Assembly: GCA_963784425.1 (NCBI GenBank)
Contig: CAWARM010000011.1
Location: forward strand, 806,001 to 870,000
DNA length: 64,000 nucleotides
DNA from: SHZL01 sp963784425
GTDB lineage: Bacteria; Pseudomonadota; Gammaproteobacteria; Xanthomonadales; SZUA-36
Reading direction: 5' to 3'
In this document: piece after piece, positions 33,614 through 43,223 of the stretch
Position numbering within the stretch: the first letter of the stretch is position 1
How the letters are laid out: every line of letters begins with the position of its first letter
Notes under the pieces: generated by a model
Databases searched by the model: none
What the model saw: the letters and a program-made list of their open reading frames with translations, nothing else
Told to the model about the DNA's origin: nothing
Made by a program: the position numbers and the translations under genes

Positions 33614-35055
33614 GCAGCTTCCTTCCGTGGAAATCCATTTTCGCGAATCTGCTCCGCCACCTGGCCGATATTTCCGGCACCCAGCAGCAAAACCATGTCT
33701 CCCGCGCGCAACATCGAGGGCAATTCACGCGCGATATCGGATACGTGCGGAATGAGGATAGGATCTACTTTTCCGCGAGCACGGATAGACTGGCACATTG
33801 CACGACTGTCGATTCCATCAATGGCAGCTTCGCCGGCGGGGTAAACATCGGTAAGCACAACGCAATCGGCTTCTGACAACACCTTGCCAAAATCATCAAA
33901 CAGGTCGCGGGTCCGGGTAAAACGGTGCGGCTGGAATACGGCGACAATGCGCTTCTCCGGCCAACCATTTCGGGCGGCGTTCAGGGTTGCCCTGAGTTCC
34001 GAGGGGTGGTGCCCGTAGTCCTCGATCACCATGACCTCGCCCGCCCCCGGGTGATCATTCAATTTGAATATTCCCACTTCAGCAAAACGCCGCCCGATAC
34101 CCTGGAAAACTGCAAGGCTGCCAATGACTGCTGGTACATCAACGCCAAGCTCCCAGGCAATGGCGATGGCGCCTAATGCGTTTTGGACGTTGTGTACACC
34201 GGGGAGATTCAAGTCCACGCTGTAGTGTCCGGAGTCATTTGGAAGATGCAGCTGGAAATGCATCATACGGCCTTGTTGCCGCACTTCAGTGGCGCGAATA
34301 TCAGCTCGCTCGTTCAGTCCGTAAGTAACCACCGCCCGCGTCATGCTGGGAATCATGGCTGCTGTTTGTGCATCGTCAATGCACAGCACGGCGGCGCCGT
34401 AGAAAGGCAAGTGATGGAGAAACTCGAGGAAAGCCTTTTTCAGGTTTTCAAAGCTGCCGTCATAGTTTTCCAGGTGGTCCCGGTCGACATTGCTGACCAG
34501 CGCAACTACGGGCTGCAACAGGAGGAAGGAGCCATCACTTTCATCGGCCTCGGCCACCAGGTACTCACCAGCACCCAAGCGTGCGTGGCTGCCCCAGGCG
34601 TTCAGCAATCCGCCGATTACAAAAGTAGGGTCCAGGCCTGCTTCAGCCAGCAAGCTGGCGGTCAGGCTGGTGGTGGTAGTTTTGCCGTGAGTGCCGGCAA
34701 TCGCAATCCCGCGCCGGAATCGCATCAGCTCTGCCAGCATTTCCGCACGGGGTACGACTGGAATTCGTTGTTGCCTGGCTAGCGCTACTTCCGGGTTGTC
34801 CGGTTTAACCGCGCTTGAAACCACGAGCACGTCCACACCCCTGACGTTGCCGGCATCGTGCCCGGTGAAGACGGTTGCCCCCAACTGCCTGAGGTGCCGG
34901 GTAGTGCTGCTGTCAGCCACGTCCGAACCGCTGACTTCGAAGCCCAGATTTACCAGTACTTCGGCAATCCCGCTCATGCCTGCACCACCGATCCCCACGA
35001 AGTGCACACGCTTGATGCGGCGCATGGGTTGCAGGTGTGAGCTAAGGGAGTTCAT
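33610..35055 (-). CDS. murC: UDP-N-acetylmuramate--L-alanine ligase MurC
   Basis: 481-residue Mur ligase. Seen: VHFVGIGGAGMSGIAEVL, the ATP loop AGTHGKTTTTSL, the central domain with SNVDRDHLENYDG, and EDYGHHPSEL near residue 345. The start chosen is the ATG at 35055, which overlaps the murG stop by ATGA; a start seven codons upstream is possible. It adds L-Ala to UDP-MurNAc. Confidence 0.96.
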   Translation of the reverse strand: MNSLSSHLQPMRRIKRVHFVGIGGAGMSGIAEVLVNLGFEVSGSDVADSSTTRHLRQLGATVFTGHDAGNVRGVDVLVVSSAVKPDNPEVALARQQRIPVVPRAEMLAELMRFRRGIAIAGTHGKTTTTSLTASLLAEAGLDPTFVIGGLLNAWGSHARLGAGEYLVAEADESDGSFLLLQPVVALVSNVDRDHLENYDGSFENLKKAFLEFLHHLPFYGAAVLCIDDAQTAAMIPSMTRAVVTYGLNERADIRATEVRQQGRMMHFQLHLPNDSGHYSVDLNLPGVHNVQNALGAIAIAWELGVDVPAVIGSLAVFQGIGRRFAEVGIFKLNDHPGAGEVMVIEDYGHHPSELRATLNAARNGWPEKRIVAVFQPHRFTRTRDLFDDFGKVLSEADCVVLTDVYPAGEAAIDGIDSRAMCQSIRARGKVDPILIPHVSDIARELPSMLRAGDMVLLLGAGNIGQVAEQIRENGFPRKEAA

Positions 35056-36140
35056 GTGCGCACGTACTCCATGCACTCGGATGCCACCCGGCTGGCGGAA
35101 TCCGGCATCGCTACCGCGCGAGCAGACTTTGCCATTTCCAGCAACCCCACCCGGTCACTGAGCAAAGTCCCCAACAATCGGCTGAGTTCCTGCGCCGTGC
35201 ATCCTGACTCCGGCATGAGCCGTGCAGCCCCGGCCTCAACCAGAAACCCGGCATTGCGCGTCTGGTGGTCATCGACTGCGTGGGGAAAAGGCACCAGGAT
35301 CGCACCGATGCCTGCGGCTGCAAGCTCGGACACGGTCAGGGCGCCGGAGCGACACACTACCAGGTCAGCCCACGCATAAGCGTCTGCCATGTCCTCGATG
35401 AATTCATCTACCTGTGCGTGGAGATTTGCCGCGGCATACGCGGCTGCGGTTTCTCCGGCACGGCCCTTGCCGGCCTGGTGACGAATTTCAGGGCGGCTGG
35501 ATTCACCAAGCAAGGCAATGGCCTGCGGCAACACGCGGTTCAAAGCAAGCGCACCCTGGCTTCCACCTGTAATCAACAAGCGGGCTTTGCCACTCCTGCT
35601 TTGCATGCGATCAGCTGGCGCCATGATCCGGACCACTTCCTGGCGAACGGGATTGCCGCAAGTGTCTGCATGAAATTGCTTTGGCCAGGTGTCCGGAAAT
35701 GCCTGCAGCACCCGCCTCGCCAAGTGTGCCAGCACCCGGTTGGTAAGCCCGGGAATGCGGTTTTGCTCATGCACCAGCAAAGGCACGCCGCGCAACCACG
35801 CCGCCAGTCCTCCAGGGCCGGCAGCATAGCCGCCAAAACTGATGGCACAGGCTGGGCGGTTACGCCCCATCAGCCTGAACGCCTGCCAAACCGCTTTGCA
35901 TAACTGTCCCGGCATGCGCATCCAGCGAACCAGGCCTTTGCCGCGCAGACCGGAAATGTTCACCAGGTCCAGTGGAAAACCTGCCGCAGGTACACGCTGG
36001 CATTCCATGGCGCCGCTTGCGCCGAGCCAACGTACGGGAATGTGACTGTCCCGCAATGACTCAGCCACGGCGAGGCCAGGGAAGATGTGTCCGCCGGTTC
36101 CACCAGCCATGATCAGCACCCCCTGTGGCCCGCGGCTCAT
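35052..36140 (-). CDS. murG: Lipid II synthase MurG
   Basis: 362-residue membrane-associated GT28 glycosyltransferase that adds GlcNAc to lipid I. Seen: the GGTGGHIFPGLA loop, the second G-loop GGSQGALALN, and the C-terminal CRSGALTVSELAAAGIGAILVPFPHAVDDHQ sugar-nucleotide site (described by its ends CRSG and HAVDDHQ). It overlaps ftsW and murC by 4 bases each. Confidence 0.96.
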   Translation of the reverse strand: MSRGPQGVLIMAGGTGGHIFPGLAVAESLRDSHIPVRWLGASGAMECQRVPAAGFPLDLVNISGLRGKGLVRWMRMPGQLCKAVWQAFRLMGRNRPACAISFGGYAAGPGGLAAWLRGVPLLVHEQNRIPGLTNRVLAHLARRVLQAFPDTWPKQFHADTCGNPVRQEVVRIMAPADRMQSRSGKARLLITGGSQGALALNRVLPQAIALLGESSRPEIRHQAGKGRAGETAAAYAAANLHAQVDEFIEDMADAYAWADLVVCRSGALTVSELAAAGIGAILVPFPHAVDDHQTRNAGFLVEAGAARLMPESGCTAQELSRLLGTLLSDRVGLLEMAKSARAVAMPDSASRVASECMEYVRT

Positions 36141-37342
36141 AATGGAGCCCGCCCGACGCGGACACGTTGCCTGGCAGGAAGGTCACGTTGCCAGTCGAGG
36201 TCAAGTTCGTACTTGATGCGAAGCACCATGCCCAGGGCCAGCATGGTCATCAGGATGCTGCTGCCACCCGAGCTGATCAGGGGCAGGGTCAAGCCCTTGG
36301 TTGGCAGCACGCCTAGATTCACGCCTATGCTCACTACGGCCTGCAAACCCAGCCACAACCCGACGCCATAGGCCAGGAACCCGGCAAACGCCCTTCCGGC
36401 GCGATGCGCCATGACGCCTATGACCATGATCCGGGTGATCAGCAGAACAAACAGGCCCAGCACAAAGATCACGCCCAGCAGGCCGAATTCTTCAGCCAGC
36501 ACGGCAAAAATAAAGTCGGTATGCGCTTCCGGCAGGTAGAAAAGCTTCTGGATGCTGGCACCCAGTCCAACACCAAAGATTTCTCCTCTGCCGACTGCGA
36601 TCAGGGCCTGGGTGAGTTGGAAGCCGCTGTTGAATGGATCAGCCCATGGATCCATGAAACTGACAATGCGACGCAGACGGTAGGGTTCCATCGCGGCAAA
36701 ACCAAAGGCCGGCAAGGCGAGCATGCCCAGTACCATGAGGTGCCGCCATGCCGCCCCGGCCAGCCAGATCATGCCGCCGATGATAGCGGTGATGACTGCC
36801 GCACTTCCCATGTCAGGTTGCAGCAAGAGAATGACTGACAGGAAACCACCAAATATGAGCGGTTTAAGCGTATCAAAAAACCGTGTGTGCACCAGGCCTG
36901 CTTTGCGCGCCAGGTACCCCGAAACATAGATAATCGCCATGAGCTTGACGGCTTCAACAGCCTGGAAATTGACCACTCCCAGGCGCAGCCAGCGGGTACT
37001 GCCGTTCACCGTCGCACCAATACCCGGGATAAACACGAGCAAAAGGAGCAACGCTGAAAGCAACATCATGGGCCGCGACACGCGCTCGAGGAAATCAATC
37101 GGAATGAAGCGGAATGACAGTGCAAAGCCGAGGCCAAGGGCAATAAAAATGCTATGCCGCAACAGGTAGTAGTAAACCGCCACGTGCTCACCTTCGGCTA
37201 TGGAAATGGAAGCGGAGCCAACCATGACCAGGCCAATAGCCAACAACAGCAATGCGGGAATCAACACGTAAGAGTCAAGGCCGGGAGCAACCCCTGAGGA
37301 GCTTGCATGCCGCGCCTGGAAAATGGGTACCATTTTTCTCAT
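36137..37342 (-). CDS. ftsW: Lipid II polymerase FtsW
   Basis: 401-residue SEDS-family septal peptidoglycan polymerase with about ten membrane helices. Seen: VNGSTRWLRLG with the conserved Asn/Arg, LLQPDMGSA with the catalytic-type Asp, and GLTLPLISSGGSS. It follows mraY directly with an ATGA overlap at 37339-37342. In most Gammaproteobacteria murD lies between these two genes; here it is cleanly absent. Confidence 0.96.
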   Translation of the reverse strand: MRKMVPIFQARHASSSGVAPGLDSYVLIPALLLLAIGLVMVGSASISIAEGEHVAVYYYLLRHSIFIALGLGFALSFRFIPIDFLERVSRPMMLLSALLLLLVFIPGIGATVNGSTRWLRLGVVNFQAVEAVKLMAIIYVSGYLARKAGLVHTRFFDTLKPLIFGGFLSVILLLQPDMGSAAVITAIIGGMIWLAGAAWRHLMVLGMLALPAFGFAAMEPYRLRRIVSFMDPWADPFNSGFQLTQALIAVGRGEIFGVGLGASIQKLFYLPEAHTDFIFAVLAEEFGLLGVIFVLGLFVLLITRIMVIGVMAHRAGRAFAGFLAYGVGLWLGLQAVVSIGVNLGVLPTKGLTLPLISSGGSSILMTMLALGMVLRIKYELDLDWQRDLPARQRVRVGRAPL

Positions 37343-38421
37343 CGCAGTTTCAACGTCGCAAGCCCCGCTAACACCAGGATGACCGAAATGATCCAGAAGC
37401 GGACAATAACCCGTGGTTCCGGCCAGCCTTTCAATTCAAAATGATGATGGATCGGGGCCATGCGAAAAATTCGTTTGCCGGTAAGTTTGAATGAAGCCAC
37501 TTGCAGGATGACCGATACGGTTTCCATGACAAAAACTCCAGCCATGAGGATGAAGACCAGTTCCTGCCTCACCACAACCGCAACGACACCCAGTGCAGCA
37601 CCCATTGCCAATGCACCGATGTCACCCATGAAAATTTGCGCCGGATACGTGTTGAACCACAGGAAGCCCAGGCCTGCGCCGGCCAGGGTTCCACAGAATA
37701 TGGACAGCTCCCCGGCTCCCGGTATGGATGGGGTTGCAAGGTAACTGGAAAAGACCGAGTTGCCGGCCACGTAGGAAAATATGCCGAGGGCTGCCGCGAT
37801 AAACACCGTTGGCATGATCGCGAGGCCATCCAGTCCGTCGGTCAGGTTCACCGCGTTGGAAAAGCCCACGATCATGAAGTAGGTACTCACGACATAGAAA
37901 GCCCCAAGAGGAATCGCTATCCCCTTGAAAAACGGCACGATCAGGGCAGTTGCGGCAGGAACGTCGGCCGAATGGTAGAGGTAAAATGCAATAGCCAGGC
38001 CGACCACGGACTGGGCAAGGTATTTCCATCGCGCGGGTAGTCCGCGGGAGTCCTGCAACACCAGCTTGCGATAATCGTCCAGCCAGCCAATCAACCCAAA
38101 GGACATGGTCACGAGCAGCACGACCCAAACATAGCGATTACCAAGGTCCGCCCAGAGCAGAGTGGACAGAACCACCGAAAACAATATCAGGGCACCTCCC
38201 ATGGTGGGAGTGCCAGCTTTGGAAAAATGACTTTTTGGTCCCAACTCCCGAATCGGCTGACCAACCTGCCGCTGCACCAGGCGGCGTATAAATGCGGGTC
38301 CGAGAAAGAGAGACACCAACAAAGCCGTCAAGGCGCCGAGAATTGAGCGCAGGGTGATATACCCAAACACATTAAAGTCCGAATTGAATTCAGCCAGCTT
38401 GCCGAACAGCCACAGCAGCAT
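37339..38421 (-). CDS. mraY: Phospho-MurNAc-pentapeptide transferase MraY
   Basis: 360-residue integral membrane enzyme that makes lipid I on undecaprenyl phosphate. Seen: KAGTPTMGGALILFS, NAVNLTDGLDGLAI with catalytic aspartates, FMGDIGALAMGAALG and APIHHHFELKGW. The start shares one base with the murF stop. The downstream gene is ftsW, not murD. Confidence 0.97.
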   Translation of the reverse strand: MLLWLFGKLAEFNSDFNVFGYITLRSILGALTALLVSLFLGPAFIRRLVQRQVGQPIRELGPKSHFSKAGTPTMGGALILFSVVLSTLLWADLGNRYVWVVLLVTMSFGLIGWLDDYRKLVLQDSRGLPARWKYLAQSVVGLAIAFYLYHSADVPAATALIVPFFKGIAIPLGAFYVVSTYFMIVGFSNAVNLTDGLDGLAIMPTVFIAAALGIFSYVAGNSVFSSYLATPSIPGAGELSIFCGTLAGAGLGFLWFNTYPAQIFMGDIGALAMGAALGVVAVVVRQELVFILMAGVFVMETVSVILQVASFKLTGKRIFRMAPIHHHFELKGWPEPRVIVRFWIISVILVLAGLATLKLR

Positions 38422-39770
38422 CAGCAGGCCTCCTGTAAAACCGGCTGGACCGTGATGGCCTGTACCACCCGTTCCATGCCCATGGAGCGCGATCCTTTAA
38501 CCAGGCAATTGATTCCCGAGCGCAGTTCAGCCTGCAGCGCATCGATCAATTCAGCCTGTGCCGCATAATGCCGCGCACCCTGGCCGAACGCGTCCACGGT
38601 GCTTGCAGCCATCTCGCCGGTCGCAAAAATGCGTTTGACCCCAAGAGCCCTGGCCGCGTCACCCACTTCGGCATGCAGCTTACGGCTGTCTCCTCCCAAC
38701 TCTTTCATGTCGCCCAGCACCAGCCAGGGAGTGCCCTGCATGCCGGCCAATACCTGCAAGGCGGAATACAAGGATGCCGGGTTGGCATTGTAGGTATCGT
38801 CAATTACCGTCCATCCCGCGTCTGTCCGGATCAGGTTCAACCTGCCCGGCACCGGCTCAACGGCCTCGAGTCCAAGGCGAATCTTTTCCGATGGTACGCC
38901 CAGGGCAATTGCAGCCGCAGTTGCTGCTGCTGCATTCATCAGATTGTGAGCTCCGGGCAAAGTAAGGCGGACGTCAAATTCGCCGGCTGGTGTGAACATG
39001 CGCGCACCGGCTTCAAGCTGTTCAAAGCGGATGTCATGAGCAGGGCCAGTGCCAAATACCAGCACACGGCCCGCTGTATTCATTTGCCGCCACATGGGGC
39101 ACCAGGATTGGTCGCCATTGAGAATGGCACAGCCCGTGGCTGGAAGCCCTGCGTAAATCTCTCCCTTTGCTGCCGCCACCCCGGCCTCGGAGCCAAAACC
39201 TTCCAGGTGTGCCGGCCCCACGTTGGTAATCAAGCCCACATCCGGCAGGGCGATGCCGCAGAGGTAGGCGATGTCGCCTGCCTTGCTGGCCCCCAGTTCC
39301 AGTACTGCAAACCGGTGTTGTGGATTCAGGTGGAACAGGGTGAGCGGGAGACCCAATTCATTGTTGAAATTCCCCTGGGTAGCCAGCACCTCACCCTGCT
39401 GCCGCAGGATGCTGGCCAACATTTCCTTGACGGTGGTCTTCCCGTTGCTTCCGGTAATGCCTACCACGGCAGGGTCCAGCCGCGTCCGGACCAGCTTCGC
39501 AATCGTGCCAAGCGCTGCCAACACATCCGTGACCAGCAACTGTGGTACGGGCAATTCCTGTGGCTTGCTGACCAGCAAGGCTACTGCGCCAAGTTCGACC
39601 GCGGTGCGGGCAAACTCATGGCCATCGACATGGGTGCCAGGCAACGCAGCAAACAAGGATCCGTAGTCGACTTTGCGGCTGTCCGAAACGATAGATTCGA
39701 TCATGGGATCCTGAACCGGCCCCGGCAATCCCAAAGCTGCGGCAATTTCACTCAGCCGTAAAGCAATCAT
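38421..39770 (-). CDS. murF: UDP-MurNAc-tripeptide--D-Ala-D-Ala ligase MurF
   Basis: 449 residues. Seen: Mur ligase N-domain (DSRKVDYGSLFAALPG), ATP loop GITGSNGKTTVKEML, LELGASKAGDIAYL and DDTYNANPASL. It adds the D-Ala-D-Ala dipeptide made by Ddl. ATGA-type overlap with murE. Confidence 0.96.
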   Translation of the reverse strand: MIALRLSEIAAALGLPGPVQDPMIESIVSDSRKVDYGSLFAALPGTHVDGHEFARTAVELGAVALLVSKPQELPVPQLLVTDVLAALGTIAKLVRTRLDPAVVGITGSNGKTTVKEMLASILRQQGEVLATQGNFNNELGLPLTLFHLNPQHRFAVLELGASKAGDIAYLCGIALPDVGLITNVGPAHLEGFGSEAGVAAAKGEIYAGLPATGCAILNGDQSWCPMWRQMNTAGRVLVFGTGPAHDIRFEQLEAGARMFTPAGEFDVRLTLPGAHNLMNAAAATAAAIALGVPSEKIRLGLEAVEPVPGRLNLIRTDAGWTVIDDTYNANPASLYSALQVLAGMQGTPWLVLGDMKELGGDSRKLHAEVGDAARALGVKRIFATGEMAASTVDAFGQGARHYAAQAELIDALQAELRSGINCLVKGSRSMGMERVVQAITVQPVLQEAC

Positions 39771-41230
39771 GCGGCTTCCTCCAGCACTGCACGCACTGCA
39801 GCTTCATCACTGAACGGCACACGCACGCCATTTGACTCCTGGTAGGTTTCATGGCCCTTGCCTGCGACCAGAACTATATCTCCGGGACTACTTTCGAGAA
39901 TGGCCTGGCGAATGGCCGCACCACGATCCGCAATCACCCTCACACCTTGTGGGGCCTTGATGCCAGCGAGCATGTCCTGGAAAATATGCTGCGGTGATTC
40001 ATTGCGTGGATTGTCGGTAGTCATGACGATGCGATCAGCGAGGCGCTCGGCCACGGCGGCCATCATGGGCCGCTTACCACGATCCCGGTCCCCGCCACAG
40101 CCAAAGACACAGGTCATGCGACCGTGGAGGTGCGCGCGCAGTGCAGTCAACGCGTGATCCAAAGCGTCAGGCGTATGGGCAAAGTCGACCACCACCAAAG
40201 GCTGGTTGTGCTCGCCACCCAGGCAATGCATGCGGCCGGGAACCGGGTGCATCAACTCCAGTTGATGCATCACGTTGTTCCACGGCATGTCCAGCAAGGC
40301 GAGGCAGCCCGCCGCTGCCAGCAGGTTGGACACATTGAAACGTCCCAACAGCCCGGTGTGCAATTGGCCTTCACCCCAGGGGCTGCTAATTCTCAGGACC
40401 ATACCTGATGAGTTCATCTCCAACACGGCAGCCCTGACTTCCGCTGAGCCATTGGTGCCGTAACTCAACACTTCGGCCTTGCCCTTGAGCTCGGCGATCA
40501 GGGTGCGACCGAATTCATCGTCTGCATTGACTATGCAAAAGCGTGGCTGGCAATCGACAAACAGCCGCCGCTTGGCCGCTGCATATCGTTCCATGCTGCC
40601 GTGATAGTCCAGGTGGTCGCGGGTAAGGTTGGTAAGCACGGCGGCAGCAAACGTGACGTCCGCGCAGCGGCCTTGTTCCAGCGCATGCGAAGATACTTCC
40701 ATGGCGACGCTTTCTACTCCCTGGTCGATACATTCAGCAAGCATCCTCTGCACCGAGATGGGATCCGGCGTGGTCAACTCTGCCTTGCTCAAGTGGGGTA
40801 GTGCGCCATAGCCGATGGTGCCGATCAGTCCGCCATGTCCAGTCGTTCTTTGCCAGGCCTGGGCAATGAAGTGGGCAGTGGATGTTTTTCCATTTGTGCC
40901 GGTTACGCCCACGACGGTCAATTGATCCGAAGGGTCATGGAAAAACCGTGCTGCAAGTGCAGACAGGATGCGTCCCAGGTGTTCCACCCGCACGGTGGGA
41001 ATTCCCAAAGCCGGCACGTCCGCGAGCCCATCGTGAATGATAACGCGGGCACCTTTGGCCTCGGCCTCTGGCGCATATTGCATGCCGTGTGTACTGCCGC
41101 CTTTTACGGCAACAAATGCCTCGCCTGGCAGGATCTTGCGCGAATCCATTCCCAGACCTTCAAGCATCACCTGTGGTGGCGATTCACACCACCCTTCAAG
41201 CAAGCTGGCGAGACTCATGGGGCAACTCAA
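39767..41230 (-). CDS. murE: UDP-MurNAc-L-Ala-D-Glu--meso-diaminopimelate ligase MurE
   Basis: 487 residues. Seen: DSRKILPGEAFVAVKG, ATP loop GVTGTNGKTSTAHF, GTIGYG, and DNPRNESP, whose DNPR motif marks the meso-diaminopimelate-adding type rather than the lysine type. Therefore the wall is probably DAP-type. It needs UDP-MurNAc-L-Ala-D-Glu (or an epimer, see the murD note). Overlaps ftsI by 4 bases. Confidence 0.96.
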   Translation of the reverse strand: MSCPMSLASLLEGWCESPPQVMLEGLGMDSRKILPGEAFVAVKGGSTHGMQYAPEAEAKGARVIIHDGLADVPALGIPTVRVEHLGRILSALAARFFHDPSDQLTVVGVTGTNGKTSTAHFIAQAWQRTTGHGGLIGTIGYGALPHLSKAELTTPDPISVQRMLAECIDQGVESVAMEVSSHALEQGRCADVTFAAAVLTNLTRDHLDYHGSMERYAAAKRRLFVDCQPRFCIVNADDEFGRTLIAELKGKAEVLSYGTNGSAEVRAAVLEMNSSGMVLRISSPWGEGQLHTGLLGRFNVSNLLAAAGCLALLDMPWNNVMHQLELMHPVPGRMHCLGGEHNQPLVVVDFAHTPDALDHALTALRAHLHGRMTCVFGCGGDRDRGKRPMMAAVAERLADRIVMTTDNPRNESPQHIFQDMLAGIKAPQGVRVIADRGAAIRQAILESSPGDIVLVAGKGHETYQESNGVRVPFSDEAAVRAVLEEAA

Positions 41231-42957
41231 TCTGCACCCCCGTCAATATCGCCAATTGGGGTAGGGTCAGGTACGGGCGATTGCGCCACGACCTCTGTGT
41301 AGTTGTCCGGTGCAATATTCAGCAAGCGCAGAGCACCACCCATGACAGTGGAAAACAGAGGTGCTGCAACCAGGCCACCATAGTATTCACCGGCACTGGG
41401 ATCGTTGATCGTGACTATGGCCACCAGGCGGGGATTGGTAGAGGGAGCAAATCCGGCAAAGGTTGCGACATAGCGCGACGCATAGCCAGCGGCACTGGCC
41501 TTGCGCGAAGTTCCTGTTTTGCCCGAAACACGGTAATTTCCCACGCGTGCAGCCTTGCCCGTCCCTCTCTCTCCCGTCACGGTTTCCAGCATGGCAGCCA
41601 CCTCGTGGGCATACTTGGGATCCATGATGGAAACAGCCGGGTTGTTGGCTCCCTGCACCAGGCTGGGCCGCCGTAAACGCCCCTCATCCGCTATCGCGGC
41701 AAAAGCTTCGGCAAGTTGCAAGACCGTAACCGACACTCCGTATCCATAGGAAAGGGTTGCCTGCTCCACTCGCCGCCAGTGGCGATAATTCCTCAGCACA
41801 CCCGCGGATTCTCCCGGAAAGCCACTGCCTGTGACTTCGCCAAATCCAAACCGGTTGTACACGCTCCATAACTGTTCCGGATCCATTTGCAAAGCAAGCT
41901 TGGTGGCGCCGACATTGGACGACTTGGTAATGATGCCGGTGACATCAATCAGGCCATAGTTCTGGTGATCACTGATGGTGTGACCGGACACGGTAATGTT
42001 GCCCGGTGTCGTGTCGATCGGGGTCGTAGGGGTAACGATTCCTGCTTCGAGCGCTGCCGCAATCGAAAAGGTTTTCATCACCGATCCGGGTTCAAACACA
42101 TCGGTGACAGCGCGGTTGCGCAGTCCTTCACTGTCACTACTGGGTTGATTGGGGTTGTACGAAGGCTGGTTGACCATGGCCAGGATTTCGCCGGTTGCGA
42201 TATCCAGCAGCACCACCGATCCTGAACTCGCCCCATGCTTGAGCACGGTTTGCTTGAGTTCACGGTAGGCCAGATATTGCAGTCGCCGGTCGATAGTCAG
42301 GCTCAGGTCGTGGCCGTGTTCTGCCTCACGCAACACTTCGGAGTGTTCCACCGTGCGGCCCAGCCGGTCCTTGATAACCCGCATCAGGCCGGGCTTGCCC
42401 TGCAGCCAATCGTTGTAGGTCAACTCCAGTCCTTCCTGGCCCACGTCGTCTATATTGGTGAAACCAATCACGTGCGCAGCAACTTCACCAGCAGGATAAA
42501 ACCTGCGGTACTCTTTTTGCAGGTATACGCCAGGCAGGTCCAGGGCTTCTATCGCAGCAGCAACGTCAGGGTGCAGACGCCGGCGCAGCCATACAAACCC
42601 CTTTCCGGAACGCTGGTTAAGGTGGCGTTCCATTTCCTCGGCATCGCTTTTCAGCACTGCAGCGAGGGGTGCAACATTTTCGGGCGCTTCCAGTAACTCA
42701 CCAGGATTTACCCAGACTGAATCCACCGGGGTGCTTACCGCCAGCGGTTCTCCCGAACGATCCACGATATTTCCCCTGCGGGTAGGAACCACCAGTTCCC
42801 GCATGAACCTGGCCTCGCCCTGCCCTTGCAGGAACTCCGTTTCAGTTACCTGAAGATTCACGGCGCGTGCAATCAGCGCCACAGAACAGAGCAGGAAAAC
42901 CAGCAGGAATCCATACAGGCGACCAATCGGAGCCGCATTCTGGATTTCCTTGCTCAT
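41227..42957 (-). CDS. ftsI: Septal transpeptidase FtsI (PBP3)
   Basis: 576-residue class B penicillin-binding protein. Seen: a short N-terminal membrane helix, the pedestal domain, and active-site motifs SVMK (SxxK, about residue 290), SSN and KTGTS in the expected order. It works with FtsW in septal wall synthesis. ATGA overlap with ftsL upstream and murE downstream. Confidence 0.96.
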   Translation of the reverse strand: MSKEIQNAAPIGRLYGFLLVFLLCSVALIARAVNLQVTETEFLQGQGEARFMRELVVPTRRGNIVDRSGEPLAVSTPVDSVWVNPGELLEAPENVAPLAAVLKSDAEEMERHLNQRSGKGFVWLRRRLHPDVAAAIEALDLPGVYLQKEYRRFYPAGEVAAHVIGFTNIDDVGQEGLELTYNDWLQGKPGLMRVIKDRLGRTVEHSEVLREAEHGHDLSLTIDRRLQYLAYRELKQTVLKHGASSGSVVLLDIATGEILAMVNQPSYNPNQPSSDSEGLRNRAVTDVFEPGSVMKTFSIAAALEAGIVTPTTPIDTTPGNITVSGHTISDHQNYGLIDVTGIITKSSNVGATKLALQMDPEQLWSVYNRFGFGEVTGSGFPGESAGVLRNYRHWRRVEQATLSYGYGVSVTVLQLAEAFAAIADEGRLRRPSLVQGANNPAVSIMDPKYAHEVAAMLETVTGERGTGKAARVGNYRVSGKTGTSRKASAAGYASRYVATFAGFAPSTNPRLVAIVTINDPSAGEYYGGLVAAPLFSTVMGGALRLLNIAPDNYTEVVAQSPVPDPTPIGDIDGGAD

Positions 42958-43223
42958 GGTTGTACTACCAGGATGCGGATGTTCGCTGGCATGCCCATGC
43001 CAAGATGATCCCGGGCCGTACTTTCAATATTGCCAGCATCGCCCAACCAGGCTTGCTCCAGTTGCAGGCGGCTCCATTCCGCAATGACATCATCGCGCTG
43101 GTTTTCCAACTCACCAAGGTGAACCGCCAGCTGACGGCTTTGATGACGGGTGTAGACGACCCCGAGCGCGCTGATGATTACAGCAGCGAGGGTAAGTACA
43201 ACTATCGTTAGCCGGGTGTTCAA
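42954..43223 (-). CDS. ftsL: Cell division protein FtsL
   Basis: 89-residue bitopic protein: one N-terminal membrane helix (TIVVLTLAAVIISALGVVYT) and a leucine-zipper-like periplasmic coiled coil (LAVHLGELENQRDDVIAEWSRL). Identified by size, topology and position between rsmH and ftsI. Confidence 0.88.
   Translation of the reverse strand: MNTRLTIVVLTLAAVIISALGVVYTRHQSRQLAVHLGELENQRDDVIAEWSRLQLEQAWLGDAGNIESTARDHLGMGMPANIRILVVQP

Noticed and set aside
38568..39761. 397-codon open frame antisense to murF
   Set aside because: Shadow of a conserved gene in GC-rich DNA, with no recognisable protein features.
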